Source of the DNA: Congeria kusceri
Taxonomy: Eukaryota > Mollusca > Bivalvia > Myida > Dreissenidae
NCBI GenBank assembly: GCA_027627225.1
Contig: CM051028.1
Coordinates: 29,598,329 to 29,662,328, forward strand
DNA length: 64,000 bases
Direction of reading: 5' to 3'
The first letter of the stretch is position 1; every line of letters begins with the position of its first letter. The position numbers and the translations under genes were made by a program. The notes under the pieces were generated by a model. It saw only the letters and a program-made list of their open reading frames with translations. It searched no databases and was not told where the DNA came from. Of this stretch, positions 35,031 through 58,558 are shown piece after piece.

Positions 35031-35960
35031 TTTTTAGTACGTATTTGACAATCGCGTTATGATAAGTTGTCAATTTTTACTACGCTTCTGTGTATTACGT
35101 AGTTACTGCGGTATCTCTACGTTACCGTTACATTGACAACGTACCACAACGTGTCATTACGTAGCGTTGCGCGGAAAAATGCACTACCATGCGCATCATA
35201 GTTTATCGTAGCGAAAAACGAAGCAATTGACAGCGTTCTTTTCACGTTGGGCTACGTAAAGGCCACGTTGTTGTACGTTGTGCCACGTGTACCACTACTA
35301 CCATTTAGCGATGGCAGGATGAGATTCGATTTCGATTTCTAAAATCGTTAAGTTGAATATTTCGATTCGATTCATGTTTTCTTTATACAGGTTTGTATTC
35401 TGCGTTTTCATGAGTCATGACTTGCAATTTAGGACATAATTATATTCATTATTATTATGAAAGACATTGGTTATTGTTATATGTGCCTTATATATCAATA
35501 TAAATTATAACATTGGAAAATGGTGATAATGTTGTTGATAACTATTTCAGTATTCAGAACAGCAACTATGATGTCATGATCAATAATATGATTAATCTAC
35601 ACCAACCATAATTGCAATTAATAGTTTTATGATAAATCATATAAACATTATAAATATATAAAAGATAATCGAATCGATATTGGCTGGTTCAGAATGGATA
35701 ATCGAATCGGACCATTTACACTCGATTGATCGATTCATCGAAAGAATCGTTGCAGCTCTAACTACCACTCCGTATAAGTAGGCCTACGTTTTGGTATAAC
35801 GTAGCAGTATTTTAAACATTTTCAAAATTCAGATTTGTCGTTTACGCTGAACTACGTACCTGCAAACTTGCACCACGTTGAGGATGTTACGGCCACGTTG
35901 AACTACGTAGTCCTACCTGCCAAGTTGCGCAACGTAGCTCAACAAGGCGACGAAAACGTT
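35031..35960. repeat. ACGT-rich degenerate repeat, split by an insertion
   Basis: Frequent TACGTA, CACGTTG, AACGTAG and CACGTG motifs occur at 35031-35296 and resume at 35768-35960. The two halves flank the element at 35304-35760 and look like one original block. Confidence 0.5.
35304..35760. mobile_element. Small non-autonomous DNA element (457 bp)
   Basis: It is flanked by the direct repeat ACTACCA (35297-35303 and 35761-35767). Its ends are imperfect inverted repeats (TTTAGCGATGGCA and, on the other strand, TTAGAGCTGCAACG), with ATTCGATT-rich subterminal sequence at both ends. The 7-bp duplication (8 bp with one mismatch) fits a hAT-type MITE. Confidence 0.6.
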
Positions 35961-36310
35961 ACACTGAGACTGGGGTATCAGGTGCACCTTATTCCCAATA
36001 TGTAGCGAAATTAAAGAGTAGATTTTTATCAGATTGTGCAACAATCCATAAAACATTATCATATCATTTAGAAATTATGTTCAAACCCAGCAGCTTTTAT
36101 CAGTGTGTGTGTGTCAACTGAGTTAGACAGAATGTGAGATGACGAAAATGTTCGTGAACACAATATTTTAACCTTAACTTAGCCTTTATGCACTGTAAAC
36201 GTACAAGGTCACAGTAAATGTAGTTTATAATAATGTCACAAGTAGCTATATAGTACATTTACCTTTTCCAGAGTTTCCCGAGGTTTAACAGTAAACTTCT
36301 CATTTGACAT

Positions 36311-36935
36311 CTTCCAAAATTATAAACTGGGTCGACCTATGAACTAACCATGCTAATGAAAACACAAACTCCTCGCAGCGGTTACCTCCCCTATCGGTAA
36401 CGGTAACCACTGCCATCACAAGTAAAATCCTTCCAGATCTGGAAGGATTACGTGTTTGTATCTTTTACTTATTTAATGCAACTCAGTGCAATTTTCTACA
36501 TAATTTGACTTTTTATATATAGTTTGCAGTCAATTATGAAAATAAAAAAAGAAAATAACTAATTAAAACCATAAATAATATCTAGAAGATTTAAATCGAT
36601 CATCATCGCGTGGTTTGTTGAGACGGCAGGGATTTTATTAGAGCTATGCTCGAAACCAGTCAATCTCTGCGCGGATGTTGATGAAAACACTGTTGTTACT
36701 AATGTCTTATTTCATTACGAGGGGAGGGAACTTTTATGCTTACTGTACTATCTATTCCGCGTGAAAACATGGTTAGCTCCATTGTCTCGTGGGAATATGA
36801 TGCATATCGTATATCATATAGAGAATTAGAATAGTGTTTATTTCAAACAAAAACGCGGAAAGAAGATAGCTAATGACGCATTTACAAATATTCGGAGCAA
36901 ATATGACAGACCTATACTATTCGAGTTTGATCTAG
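36311..36935. other. Spacer between the two acetyltransferase copies
   Basis: It should hold the former promoter of the pseudogene. A CCTTCCAGATCTGGAAGG palindrome lies at about 36430-36447. No gene is seen. Confidence 0.4.
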
Positions 36936-36941
36936 TTTATT
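36936..36941 (-). terminator. Candidate polyadenylation signal of the intact acetyltransferase
   Basis: AATAAA on the minus strand, about 140 bases beyond the stop codon at 37079. Confidence 0.35.
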
Positions 36942-37078
36942 TTAATTTTACAATAATTACAACAGAGCAAGTATAATTACTTGTCATATATATTTAGCGT
37001 CTAAACTGATATATGTTTCTAAACATTCAATACTCCGTATACATAATCGCATTGCTTTTCTGGACAATCTGCTACAAT

Positions 37079-38484
37079 TTACAACTCAGTATGTTGTTTT
37101 GCGTATATTTTCGTATATCGATTATCGCCCATGTTCTTGAATAAGATCTCGCCTCCTATCTTGTACTCATCGTAATACAATGTGTGCAAAACGTCAAACC
37201 CATGTTTATCGTAAATATTTCTCGAAAATGGTGAAGTTCCTTCACTCGTTACGCAAGGATTCTTTAATCCGCTCTTCGAGCAGAACATTAAAGCTGCCGT
37301 GATCAACTTTGCGGCCAGGCCCTGACGACGGTAATCCGCTCTGACGCCAAGATGAGCGAATTTGAACGCGACGTCAACGTCAAAACGCTTGAAAACGTCC
37401 ATTGCATCGTGCTTGTGGTAGAGAAATTGGAAGATCTTCCTTTGAGACTCGTCCGGGATCTCTTCGAACGTTGTTTTGTCGCTCTTTCGACACGTGCAAA
37501 TTGTTGTGACGCCTATGACGTCATTGGTGACGTCATCAATTAGAAGAATCGACAAATTCTCCCAAAAACGTTTCACCTGCATCTTTTTCGCTTCTTCGTC
37601 CATCACAAAACCTAAAAACTTGCTCAGGGGCTCATCTGGGATGAAATGGTCGGCCACGAAGTCGACAAGCACCTCTGCCCGAGCCGGGGACGCCAGCTCT
37701 ATGTGAAGACCGTGCAGGTCGAGGGAATCGTTAATTTCATTCACAATCTGAAACAACAAAATCAATTTAGTTGGGATAAATACTTCATGCGCATATTTAT
37801 TAAACTCATTTCCTAGTTCAAATTTACTGAGTGTACCTATCTATGAATCGCTTGATTATCTGAGGAACTATACGTGTGCATGTACGTGGGGGATAACAGC
37901 CCTATTCAAGGTTTATTTGCTGTTCGATAAAAACGAAACTTGAGCCATGAGTCGGTATGTACATTTTATTAATGCGTTTTGTATACATCAACATGTTGTT
38001 CACGCATCAACATCGTTGTTCACGCATCAACGTGGTTGTTCACGCATCAACATTAGCACAGTTTGATATCGACCACATCATATGCTGTTACTATCAGAAG
38101 CACGTTCACATTTACAACGATAACTTATATTAAGGGGTTATGTTGTGTATGTTATGAAAACTCGTAAGGATGAATCCACTTGCATCCATTTGAGACTGGT
38201 TACAGATTAGAAAGATATTTATACAATGCCGTTAAGTGCTTGCGAACGTTCGTACGTCACAAGACGGACAGGCCTTTATTGTCAGATTGTTTCAATCTCA
38301 TTGACAGTGTGTTTCTTAAGATGACACAGCATTTAAGTTGTACAAAAAGAGGTCTGGTGCACTTGTCCGTAGTCCCTGTCATCGTTATAGTCTGTCTGTT
38401 TCTACGTTCTACGTTTCAACATTACGTGCCTGTAGACCCCTTTATATGGCCATATGATTATAGTAGTAGTAGTAGTAGCAGTAT

Positions 38485-38569
<85 letters not shown>

Positions 38570-38697
38570 ATAGTAGTTGTTGTAGTAGAAGTAGTATAGT
38601 TGTAGTAGTAGTAGTAGTCGTAGTAGTGGTAGTAGTAGTAGAAGTAGTAGTAGTAGCAGCGACTAGTAGTAGTAGCAGCAGCAGCAGCAGCAGAGGC

Positions 38698-38755
<58 letters not shown>

Positions 38756-38757
38756 TA

Positions 38758-38807
<50 letters not shown>

Positions 38808-38856
38808 TAGTATTATTATTAGTAGTAGTAGTAGTATAGTAGTAGTAGTAGTAGTA

Positions 38857-38925
<69 letters not shown>

Positions 38926-39342
38926 CAGTAGCAGAAGTAGTAGTAGTAGTAGCAGCGACTAGTAGTAGTAACAGCAGCAGCAGCAGCAGTAGTAGAAGTA
39001 GTAGTAGTTGTTGTTGTTGTTGTTGTTTAGTAGTAAAAGAATCTAGTGATTATTAGTAGTAATAGTAATTATACGATGTAATAAAACATTAATATAATTA
39101 AATTGTTATTAGTTTACATCATGGTTGTGCGATTTAGACAATTTTGAAGTCAAAACAAACACAGAAATGTTCATGATAAGAGCACCATATAGACTCTCCA
39201 AGTGGCATTCAAAACAACAGCGCTACTAGTACGTGCAGACTTGCCAAGAAAAGGACAACAACGATCAATATATACTTACCCTCTCCAGTTCTTCTCTAGG
39301 TTTCAGATCTTCACACAAACTTGCACACTCCGTGTTCTCCAT
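37079..39342 (-). CDS. GNAT N-acetyltransferase, aaNAT type, two exons, 243 aa
   Basis: This enzyme probably transfers acetyl from acetyl-CoA to an amine. Exon 1 is 39342-39280 (21 codons, MENTECASLCEDLKPREELE, donor GTAAGT); exon 2 is 37747-37079 after acceptor TTGTTTCAG; the intron is phase 0. Residues 55-63 (HFIPDEPLS) match the F-x3-E-P-L signature of insect-type arylalkylamine N-acetyltransferases, in which the Glu is catalytic. Residues 154-170 (LGVRADYRRQGLAAKLI) are GNAT motif A, with the R-R-Q-G-L-A pyrophosphate loop. VTSEGTSPFS and YDKHGF form the C-terminal GNAT part. The length is close to the family norm and no signal peptide or membrane segment is present, so it should be cytosolic. 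The substrate (dopamine, serotonin, polyamine or other) cannot be read from sequence. The adjacent pseudogene shows a local tandem duplication. Confidence 0.85.
37991..38052. repeat. 20-bp repeat, three copies, in the acetyltransferase intron
   Basis: GTTGTTCACGCATCAAC recurs every 20 bases. Confidence 0.8.
38459..39035. repeat. (TAG)n trinucleotide microsatellite in the acetyltransferase intron
   Basis: About 570 bases of TAG/AGT repeats with CAG, GAC and TAT interruptions. The GACTAGTAGTAG(C/T)A segment recurs at about 38660 and 38957, showing an internal duplication. Confidence 0.92.
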
Positions 39343-40934
39343 AAATTTTGTTTAATCTGATGCTACTACAATTAAGCGATCTTCACAGGCAAAACCCAGC
39401 GCACACAACACTATATTAATATTGTATGTACATATAGTTACGTAAAATCGATTGTTAATTTCACGTAACAAATGCGTCTGAATGTTCTATAAAATCTCGA
39501 CCAATCTCAAGTCACCGTGAACATTGATCGCAGAGTGTAAATCAAATGCAGCGTATCTGTCCATCGATTCGATGGTTTATGATGCACACCCGGCAAACAT
39601 TGCGACCGCAACGTTTTTGTTATGTTTTTAAATTGTCACAATTCGACTTCCATTAATAGTGTACTACTGTCACTGACCAAAATTTAATAAATTTGAAAGC
39701 CTAATGACAACAAAATCACCAAAAGTATTAAACAATATATCGAAATATATTATATAAACATTTTGCTCTGAAATTAAGAACGATTGTGCACTAAATTCGA
39801 TTACATCCTGACATATATGCCAGTTTCTGACTTTTTCTCCCCTTGTGTGTGTATGCTTTATACAATAATTAGCTTCCCATGTATCAAATGTTTATTGACA
39901 TTAATAATTTTCTAAATGTTATTGTTACCATTTACGTGTGTGTTGTACTTCCCAATTACATGTATCATGTCTTTGCTTTCTCACAAATGTATTGTATGTA
40001 TAGGCTATACATGTGTAATGTGCTGTTTTTTGCCTAATAAAGATAATATGTTATTTTATCCAAATCCAAATCGGAAATATGCCAGTAAGGGGATATGTGT
40101 AGGGCTATGATATATTTCACATACTTGAAAGAGGAAATTTAAAATAAACAAAAATCATACACGTTTTGAGTGTTTTTATAAGTCGCATTCTATATTCTCG
40201 TCTATTTTATTCAATACATTTACTTCAAGAAATATCTGTTTGAATGAAACGTTATATCGAACACAAAGTGTGCCTTATCCAGGGTTAAAAAACCGCTTGA
40301 TGCCGTTTTTCCATACGTCCGCACCCGTATCCGCATTATTATTATTATGCGGAAGGCGCTTTTCCATGAATCCGCATAATCGTCGAATATTTTAGTTTTG
40401 TTATTATTAATAATTAATATGCCTGTGTAAAACGAAATAAAACATTTTAAATTGAGTCGGGCTGCAAATATTTATGCTAGTAAGCGAAAACATTTATGCA
40501 CATGTGGTGAAATTTGAACAATATATAAAGCGTTCAACATTTATATCTGCAGTCATGACTAATTTAAAGGTTACAGGTTATGAACGAGTTGTTGTATTCA
40601 GTCTTATTACTCTTTCTCTATACTATTTCTGCTACTTTCCAAATGCTTTATGCATAAAAGCATTTCGTTTAGCATGCTTTCAAGCTAGATGCCATGCACT
40701 TTGAGGATACGGACTGCGGACACATGGAACTGTTATATATATACTGCACATGGCGACTTGATTAAAATGTTAAGAGAAATAGGAGAGTATCTTTCCTTTT
40801 CAACATGTGTCTGTATTTCTGTGAATTACCCTCGTTATGCTGCTGGTAAGTGTTTACCCTAGACATGCCTTTGTTTCGATTTATATACCCCGATTATTTT
40901 AATCGTGCTGAATACGTTAGTATAAATACATATT
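39343..40934. other. Upstream region of the acetyltransferase and spacer
   Basis: It should include the promoter of the acetyltransferase, but no specific site is supported. A palindromic patch (CCGCATTATTATTATTATGCGG) lies at about 40331-40352. No gene is seen. Confidence 0.4.
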
Positions 40935-41165
40935 AGGCGTGTCGTAGGAGACCCGGGCTTAATGCATGTGCAGTCCTCAGAGGCTAATCCAGGACGACAC
41001 TTTCCGCTTTTATGGTATTTTCTGTTTCAAGAAAGTCTCTTCTAAACATAAATCTACTGAAGGTGGAAAGTGCCGTCCAGGATTAGCCTGTGCGGACTGC
41101 ACAGGCTGATCCGGGACGACACTTTACGCACATGGATTAAGCCCGGTTTTCCCACGACACGCCTC
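40935..41165. mobile_element. Palindromic GGCGTGTCGTGGG element
   Basis: The left end is AGGCGTGTCGTAGGAGACCC and the right end is TTTTCCCACGACACGCCT. Two hairpin cores flank the TATGGTATTTTCTGTTTCAA spacer. Confidence 0.88.
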
Positions 41166-41325
41166 AGATATAAATAATCTTACTCGCAGGTACAATCCAT
41201 TTCATTTAATTGATAATTGATTATTACCTCAACGGAAGTTGCGTTGCCACTATTTCATACACAACAAAAACGCTGTGATCGCAATAATTCCCAGCCGTGT
41301 GATACACTGGCTGAGGCTGATGTGT

Positions 41326-41410
41326 CGCAGAATGGACTGGTTCGTATTTTATTGGAAATCGCGCCATTCGCAGAATGGACTGGTTCGCATTTTATTGGAA
41401 ATCGCGCCTT
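41326..41410. repeat. 43-bp tandem duplication
   Basis: CGCAGAATGGACTGGTTCG begins at 41326 and again at 41369. Confidence 0.88.
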
Positions 41411-41975
41411 GATGTCTTTATGGTAAGCAAGAGTTCAGTTGGAATCATTTATACTCGTTTATAACTTCCATGGAACATCAAATGACAGGATATGGAAATT
41501 TACGTCGTCCGAAAGCCGTTTACCACTTTTAGCCTCGCATTATTATTAAATAGGTGAATAAATCGAACGCAACAAATGAAACTATGAGCTGATACTGGTA
41601 TTGACTCGTTTTTTTTAAGTAAAGCATAGACAGCCAAACTTGTGACATTTTGTAAATACTTTTTGTAAAAAACAACAACAAAAAAGTACTTTAAAGTAAT
41701 ATCGGATCGTGGGTTCAAAGTATGTACACAATGTACATTGATCTCTTACTACATCGTTTCTTGACACAGACGCGATAACACGATTATTTTGTGTTTCCAT
41801 TAGAGTCGAAATAAGAAACTGAAATCGTGTTTTTCAAATTCAGCGATTTATTTGTCAGCATCGACTACAAAACTTGTGTGTCTTGTATTTCGTTTTATAA
41901 CTTTGTGGTGCACAGCAGCACAGAACTAAAATCTACTTCACACCATAAATTATTTGAACACTGTAATGCTTTCTT

Positions 41976-42365
41976 GCCGGGTCGGTTAGCTCAGTTGGTA
42001 GAACGCAGGACTGTCAACCGGGATTCGTGAGTTCGAGTCCCAGCTCATTTGGTAGAACGCAGGACTGTCAATCGGGGATCGTGAGTTCGAGTCCCAGCCC
42101 AGTTGGCAGAACGCAGGACTGTCAATCGGGGATCGTGAGTTCGAGTCCCATTCCGGCCACATAACTTGTGTGGGGATTGGTCATGAAAATATTTATACGG
42201 CCATTCTCCCCCTACCTCTGATTCAAGAAGGGCCGTTGTCAGGCATAAGTATGGGCTTGGTACTGGTAAACCGCTTAGATCGACTTGCCCAGGAAAAGTG
42301 TGAGTAGGTTAACTGATCGCCGTTATATGACTGAAATGCCGTTAAAAATGGCGAAAATCCAAGCA
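41976..42365 (+). mobile_element. SINE with three tandem tRNA-like heads
   Basis: GGTCGGTTAGCTCAGTTGGT and the following bases to about 42046 resemble a tRNA with an A box, a GTC anticodon-like triplet (GACTGTCAA) and a B box (GAGTTCGAGTCCC). The 3' three-quarters of that unit then repeats twice (about 42047-42104 and 42105-42163), each with its own B box. A non-tRNA body follows and ends with AAATGCCGTTAAAAATGGCG and a CAAACAAAC tail, which resembles the V-type tail of bivalve SINEs. It is not a tRNA gene: units 2 and 3 lack complete 5' halves. Confidence 0.75.
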
Positions 42366-42789
42366 AACAAACAGTATTTTCCTAGTTTAAGAAGATTAAA
42401 ATGCAGCCTACTTGCAAGGGAAATAACTTTTGATTGACAATTCCAAGTGAACAGTATTACCTCCCTTACATAGTTTTAGATCATAACTAAATAATGCTTC
42501 GACTGTTGTGTTTGAAAGACTAAATCGCCAAATGATAGATACGGTTGCTGTAAACAGTATTCAATGTTTGAATGGTGTATTTTAGCACCTATACTTTTTT
42601 CAGTTGTAGAGAATTAAAAACCCGACCACACACACAGCGGGGCGACTTGGTAACACCGCACAACATTTTTAATGTACAAATGACTGACAAAAAAAGCTAT
42701 TATAAGTGTTTCCTTCATGATAACACGACAGTATCATGCAATATGCACAGGGACCGGCCTTTCTTTTTGTGACAGCTAATTTTTCGGCT
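42366..42789. other. Noncoding stretch
   Basis: No gene or clear repeat is recognised. Confidence 0.4.
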
Positions 42790-42876
42790 CATTAATCAGT
42801 TTTCCAATTCTAGAACTAACACTCGGTGTCTTTAAAAAAGATCATTTTAAGCTTCCCAAGTCGGGATCGAACTAAT

Positions 42877-42913
<37 letters not shown>

Positions 42914-42915
42914 AC
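42790..42915 (-). mobile_element. SINE remnant ending in a (GGCA)n microsatellite
   Basis: AAAGATCATTTTAAGC and GTCGGGATCGAACTAATGAC align with the SINE at 20715-20868. The tRNA-like part is cut off at about 42880, where (GGCA)n and (GACA)n repeats begin. Confidence 0.55.
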
Positions 42916-43359
42916 AGACAATTTGATTGGCGAATAAAATCAGCCATGTGTACATGATAAATATTATAATTAAATAACATGTCATGGATATGTGTTGTGA
43001 AATATATGAAATTATATAATTTATTTAGCGAAATTTACCATATTACATTAAATTGCTATAATATTAATTCGATGAATTGTATAGGGTTTTATGAAGAAAA
43101 ACTTGTAGCCAAAAGTAAATTTGTTTAGCCAATAATTAGAATGTGTAGCAATTGGTCGACTGGCAGTGTGAGGCCTGGTGATGGAGCCCTATGTTCTTTT
43201 TTTAAACACAAACTTAATAGCTCAAATAACAATTCTTATTTAAGTATAAAAATACGTATGTCAATTGATATGTACTTAAGAAAATACATCAAACAATTTA
43301 AAGGAACAAACATGTTACTGGTTCATATTCAAAAACTGCGTCTGCTGTAATAATAATGT

Positions 43360-43617
43360 GGCGTGTCGTGGGAAAACCGGGCTTGCTGCATTGCGTAAAG
43401 TGTCGTCCCGGATCAGCCTGTGCAATCGGCACAGGCTAATCCAGGACGGCACTTTCCGCCTACAGTGGATTTATGTTTAGAAGAGGCTTCATTGAAACAG
43501 AAAATATCATAACAGCGGAAAGTGTCGTCCTGAATTAGCCTTTGTGGACTGCACAGGCTAATCCGGAACGACACTTAACGCACTTGCATTAAGCCCGGGT
43601 TTCTCACGACACGCCTC
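43360..43617. mobile_element. Palindromic GGCGTGTCGTGGG element
   Basis: Complete copy with inverted ends GGCGTGTCGTGGGAAAACC and GTTTCTCACGACACGCC and two hairpin cores of the GCACAGGCTAATCC type. Confidence 0.9.
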
Positions 43618-43833
43618 TAATATTGTTTTATTAATCGGTGGCGTAATTCTGAGTAAAAAATAATTATAAAATGGAATTCGTCCTCAATGTCTAGCCTCGT
43701 GACACCGCGCTTCACTGTTACCTGTCACGGAGAACGATAATGTGGTTACAGCATGAGAAGATCATGATTTGTGTGTGCATATGTCCGCGTGTGTGCGTCT
43801 GAGACGTGGAAGTTTCTCAACAGGAAAATAAAT

Positions 43834-44097
43834 GAGGCGTGTCGTGGGAAACCCGGTCTTAATGCATGTGCGTAAAGTGTCGTCCCGGATTAGCCTGCGC
43901 AGTCCGCACAGGCTAATCCGGGCCGACACTTTCCGCCTACAGTGGATTTTCGCCTACGAGAGGAGACTTCCTTGAAACAGAAAATACCATAAAAGCGGAA
44001 AGTGTCGTCACGGATTAGCCTGTTTAGTCCGCACGGGCTAATCCGGGACGACACTTTACGCTCATTTATTAAGACCTGGTTTCCCACGACACGCCTC
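43834..44097. mobile_element. Palindromic GGCGTGTCGTGGG element
   Basis: Complete copy about 217 bp after the previous one and in the same internal orientation (both read AAACAGAAAATA in the spacer). Confidence 0.9.
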
Positions 44098-45020
44098 AAA
44101 TGTAACATTTTCACAATTAAATTTGGATGCAATAACTACCCGGGTATACCTAGAATCGTATTTGCCACGTTTAAAAGGGAACTGTCTCTATATGCGAATA
44201 GCTTTAAAAAATATAAATAAATACGTGTATTTCATTAAATAAAGTTAACAAATGACTTGATCACTTGATTATCTGTATTAAGTGCACTCAAATTTAACGT
44301 ATTCTGAAAGAAATGACAGGTAAACAGGAGCGGTATGTGTCGGTTCAAGCCTTTTCATATAGCTTCACCCGTGGAAATGTCAGACTGCTATTCGATGTTG
44401 CTTAAATCCTTAAAACAATGTCAAGAAACTTTATACCGACATCGAACAAAAGACTGAAGTTTTTTTATGAATATCAAACTCTGAGCCGTCTAATTATTAT
44501 AGGTTATCTTGCCCATGCGGGTCAGTGTGTGCGAATATTATGATTTCTGTAAGATCTATATGTTTTGTTCAGGTCCGCGAACCAAATCGGATACAACGTA
44601 TTTTCTTTTGAATTTCAACGAGGCATCGATATAGTCCGCCAGTATTAAATAACATTTCGCCAAAGTAATTATTTATCCAGAACTAATGGTTCTTGTTAAA
44701 GTGATATAGTGCACCAAAATTGTTACGTGATAATCCGGAATGTCCATTGAGTCCCGAAGAAAAATATTTCAAAAACAAGAATAAATAATCCGCATAGTGC
44801 GAAAAACTTTAATTGATTTCAAAATAAGTGATAACACATACATTGGCACGCTGTCCTGTAAGTAAAACGACACAATTGCTAATCGGGTTGTTGGTTTAAA
44901 CTTGCTAATAAATACTGTGCGTGTTTAAACATTTACGGTACCTATTTGAGCGAGGCTGGAATTGAATTGATTCAATGAAACTTTAAATCGTACATGTACG
45001 TTAGCGGATGAAACCTTGTG
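44098..45020. other. Noncoding stretch
   Basis: Nothing recognised. Confidence 0.4.
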
Positions 45021-45086
45021 TGCGGTCACAGATAGATGTGCTTGCGGTCACAGATAGATGTGCTTGCGGTCACAGATAGATGTGCT
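45021..45086. repeat. 22-bp repeat, three perfect copies
   Basis: TGCGGTCACAGATAGATGTG recurs every 22 bases. Confidence 0.9.
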
Positions 45087-46447
45087 TGCGACGTAAAGCG
45101 CTGAATTATCTCGCTTGTAAAACCAAAGGGGAGTGGAGTGTTGTATGAAAACAGTAATGAGTCAGATTTATAGCCGAAATAATCATTTTAACACCGAGGT
45201 TCAAAATTAAATGAAACTGATTTACTTCGGCGATAGTGTTGAAATTTGATGGGACAAGCGCGACGAACTATTGAATTTCTGCGTGGAAGTAAATTCTTAA
45301 ATTGGACATAACGTTGAAGGTAGATCGGTGATATTTGAGATTAATAGAGTTCGTGTATTAGAAGTCAGTGCGGCGCGAAGAAGATAACTTCGGGAAATAT
45401 TACACTCATTGTTTATTTAAGGATTTACAGATTTGATAACCAGGGTGTACAAAATATTTAACAAACCGTATCTAGGTTGCTTTGAAGATAGCAGAAATAT
45501 TTCGGCGTTCAGCGTAAAACTCGTTGTTTTAAACAGGAATAAATTTTGTGAAAACAACAAAAAAAAGTTTATACTTTTGACAATACAAAATATTCTTAAG
45601 ACGATTTAAAGTTTAAAGTTTAAAGTTTAAAGTTTAACAGGCGCGAGTGTTGATTAGTTGGATCCGTGTTGTTGCAAAACAGCACTGTCGTTAAATATAC
45701 GTGCAGTTGTATTTTGTAAATGGTCACTTTTAAAAATAGACAAGCAGGCTCATGTACATTTGTGTGCACGCACACTCGGCAAAAAAGGAAGTGATGTAAG
45801 CTTAATAGCTGGCAATTATTAGTGAATGAACATAATATTATTCGAGTGCTCGAGTTCTCTTACAGGAAATTAGAACTTCATAATAATATTGGAGGATTAA
45901 AATTGTTCGAAGCGTACGCATATATACACGGTGATTAACACTGGGGGAGTAGGCTATAGCACGCCACGGCTTTAAGAGAAACGCACTTAGTTTAAATAGC
46001 AAAAACAGGAACAGAATTAGACAATTAGACGCAAGAGTGGTTAGCAAAAAACCTCGCTATATAATTATATAAGTCTAGGCGACGCTGCATAAATTGCAGA
46101 GCGGACGAGATAGAGATACGGCTTGTGCAAGGTCGGTTACGAAATTTAGAAAATCTTGAATATACTATGAGGAAGTTAATTTAAAAAAACCGTGGGATTT
46201 CTTTGTGAAGTTTGTGAAATTTGCTGTGATTCTGTTGTCAGTGTCAGAGGTAATGATTGTATACAACGTTCGACAGTTGTGTTCCATATTGCACAATCGT
46301 TTCAAGAGAAATTGCTGGTCATAAAGAAAACTCGGCGGAAGTATAGAAAACACGTACAAATATTTGCGTGAGGATCATCTAAATATTTATGTGAACATTT
46401 TTATAGTTACCGCTCGCAGTGTAAAACAAGTCCTAAAACACACAGTA
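45087..46447. other. Upstream region of the ARF-like gene
   Basis: It probably contains the promoter and 5' UTR. A (TTTAAAG)n run lies at 45605-45637. No specific promoter motif is supported. Confidence 0.35.
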
Positions 46448-57924
<11,477 letters not shown>

Positions 57925-58241
57925 ATGCGTAAACTGAACAATATCACGTGATATCCATTACGCGCATGCCCAGTGATCTTCATCAGGAGTGCGCATGCTC
58001 ACGATGCGCACGCATCGCAATAAACTGTGACAAGATGGCTGCCGGTCCCCTCCCACGCCGAAAGAGAACGCTGCAGATCCACAGACACGTCTCGTGACGT
58101 TGCTCGATATGCAGAAGGACGTTCACGTAAGCGTTCGATACGAGGAACGGCGGACGCGTTTAATCTAGTCATTGCAACGACTAACACACTTGCTATAATG
58201 TACAGCAATGTCCATGATTGACTTTTACAATACAATGTACT

Positions 58242-58247
58242 AATAAA
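58242..58247 (+). terminator. Candidate polyadenylation signal of the ARF-like gene
   Basis: AATAAA followed by a GT-rich stretch (GTCTTGTTCGTGTTG), about 320 bases after the stop. A second AATAAA lies nearer at 58019-58024. Confidence 0.45.
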
Positions 58248-58477
58248 AATGTGCATTGCACATGTCTTGTTCGTGTTGAGCTCAGGGAATGAATTAAAAC
58301 TATTTATAAGAGTATGAAAACGATTTTGAAAGTAAAGCACCGGTAAATGTGCGTGTTAATTATTTAAGTTGTATGCACTTAACTTTCGATAAGTAGTGAT
58401 GTTAGTGTATGTACATCAGTTGAGGAAGTATTTAAAAGTTAGATTGTAAGTGGATTGTCTTATAATTGCGTGTTTGA

Positions 58478-58558
58478 TGATCTCCTAAACATCCTTATAG
58501 AGTCTGATCTCCTAAACATCCTTATAGAGTCTGATCTCCTAAACATCCTTATAGAGTC
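58478..58558. repeat. 27-bp repeat, three perfect copies
   Basis: TGATCTCCTAAACATCCTTA starts at 58478, 58505 and 58532. Confidence 0.93.

Larger units (their letters stand above)
33775..36310 (-). pseudogene. Decayed GNAT N-acetyltransferase (aaNAT-type) paralogue
   Basis: The gene layout is the same as the intact neighbour. Exon 1 is 36310-36263 (MSNEKFTVKPRETLEK, donor GTAAAT); exon 2 is 34502-33775 after acceptor CATTCCAG. Similarity covers the whole length (DEPLCKAM, VDDPSDDVIG, LYQKHDEMNVFKRFD, ITGEGTSIFS, EKHGFEILHT, VVFKNMGEN). The coding frame is broken at the start of exon 2, again near 34312, and again near 34100. The acetyl-CoA-binding motif A (R-R-Q-G-L-A in the neighbour) is replaced by unrelated residues. 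Introns are retained, so this is a duplicated rather than a processed pseudogene. Its intron carries a 457-bp element. Confidence 0.82.
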
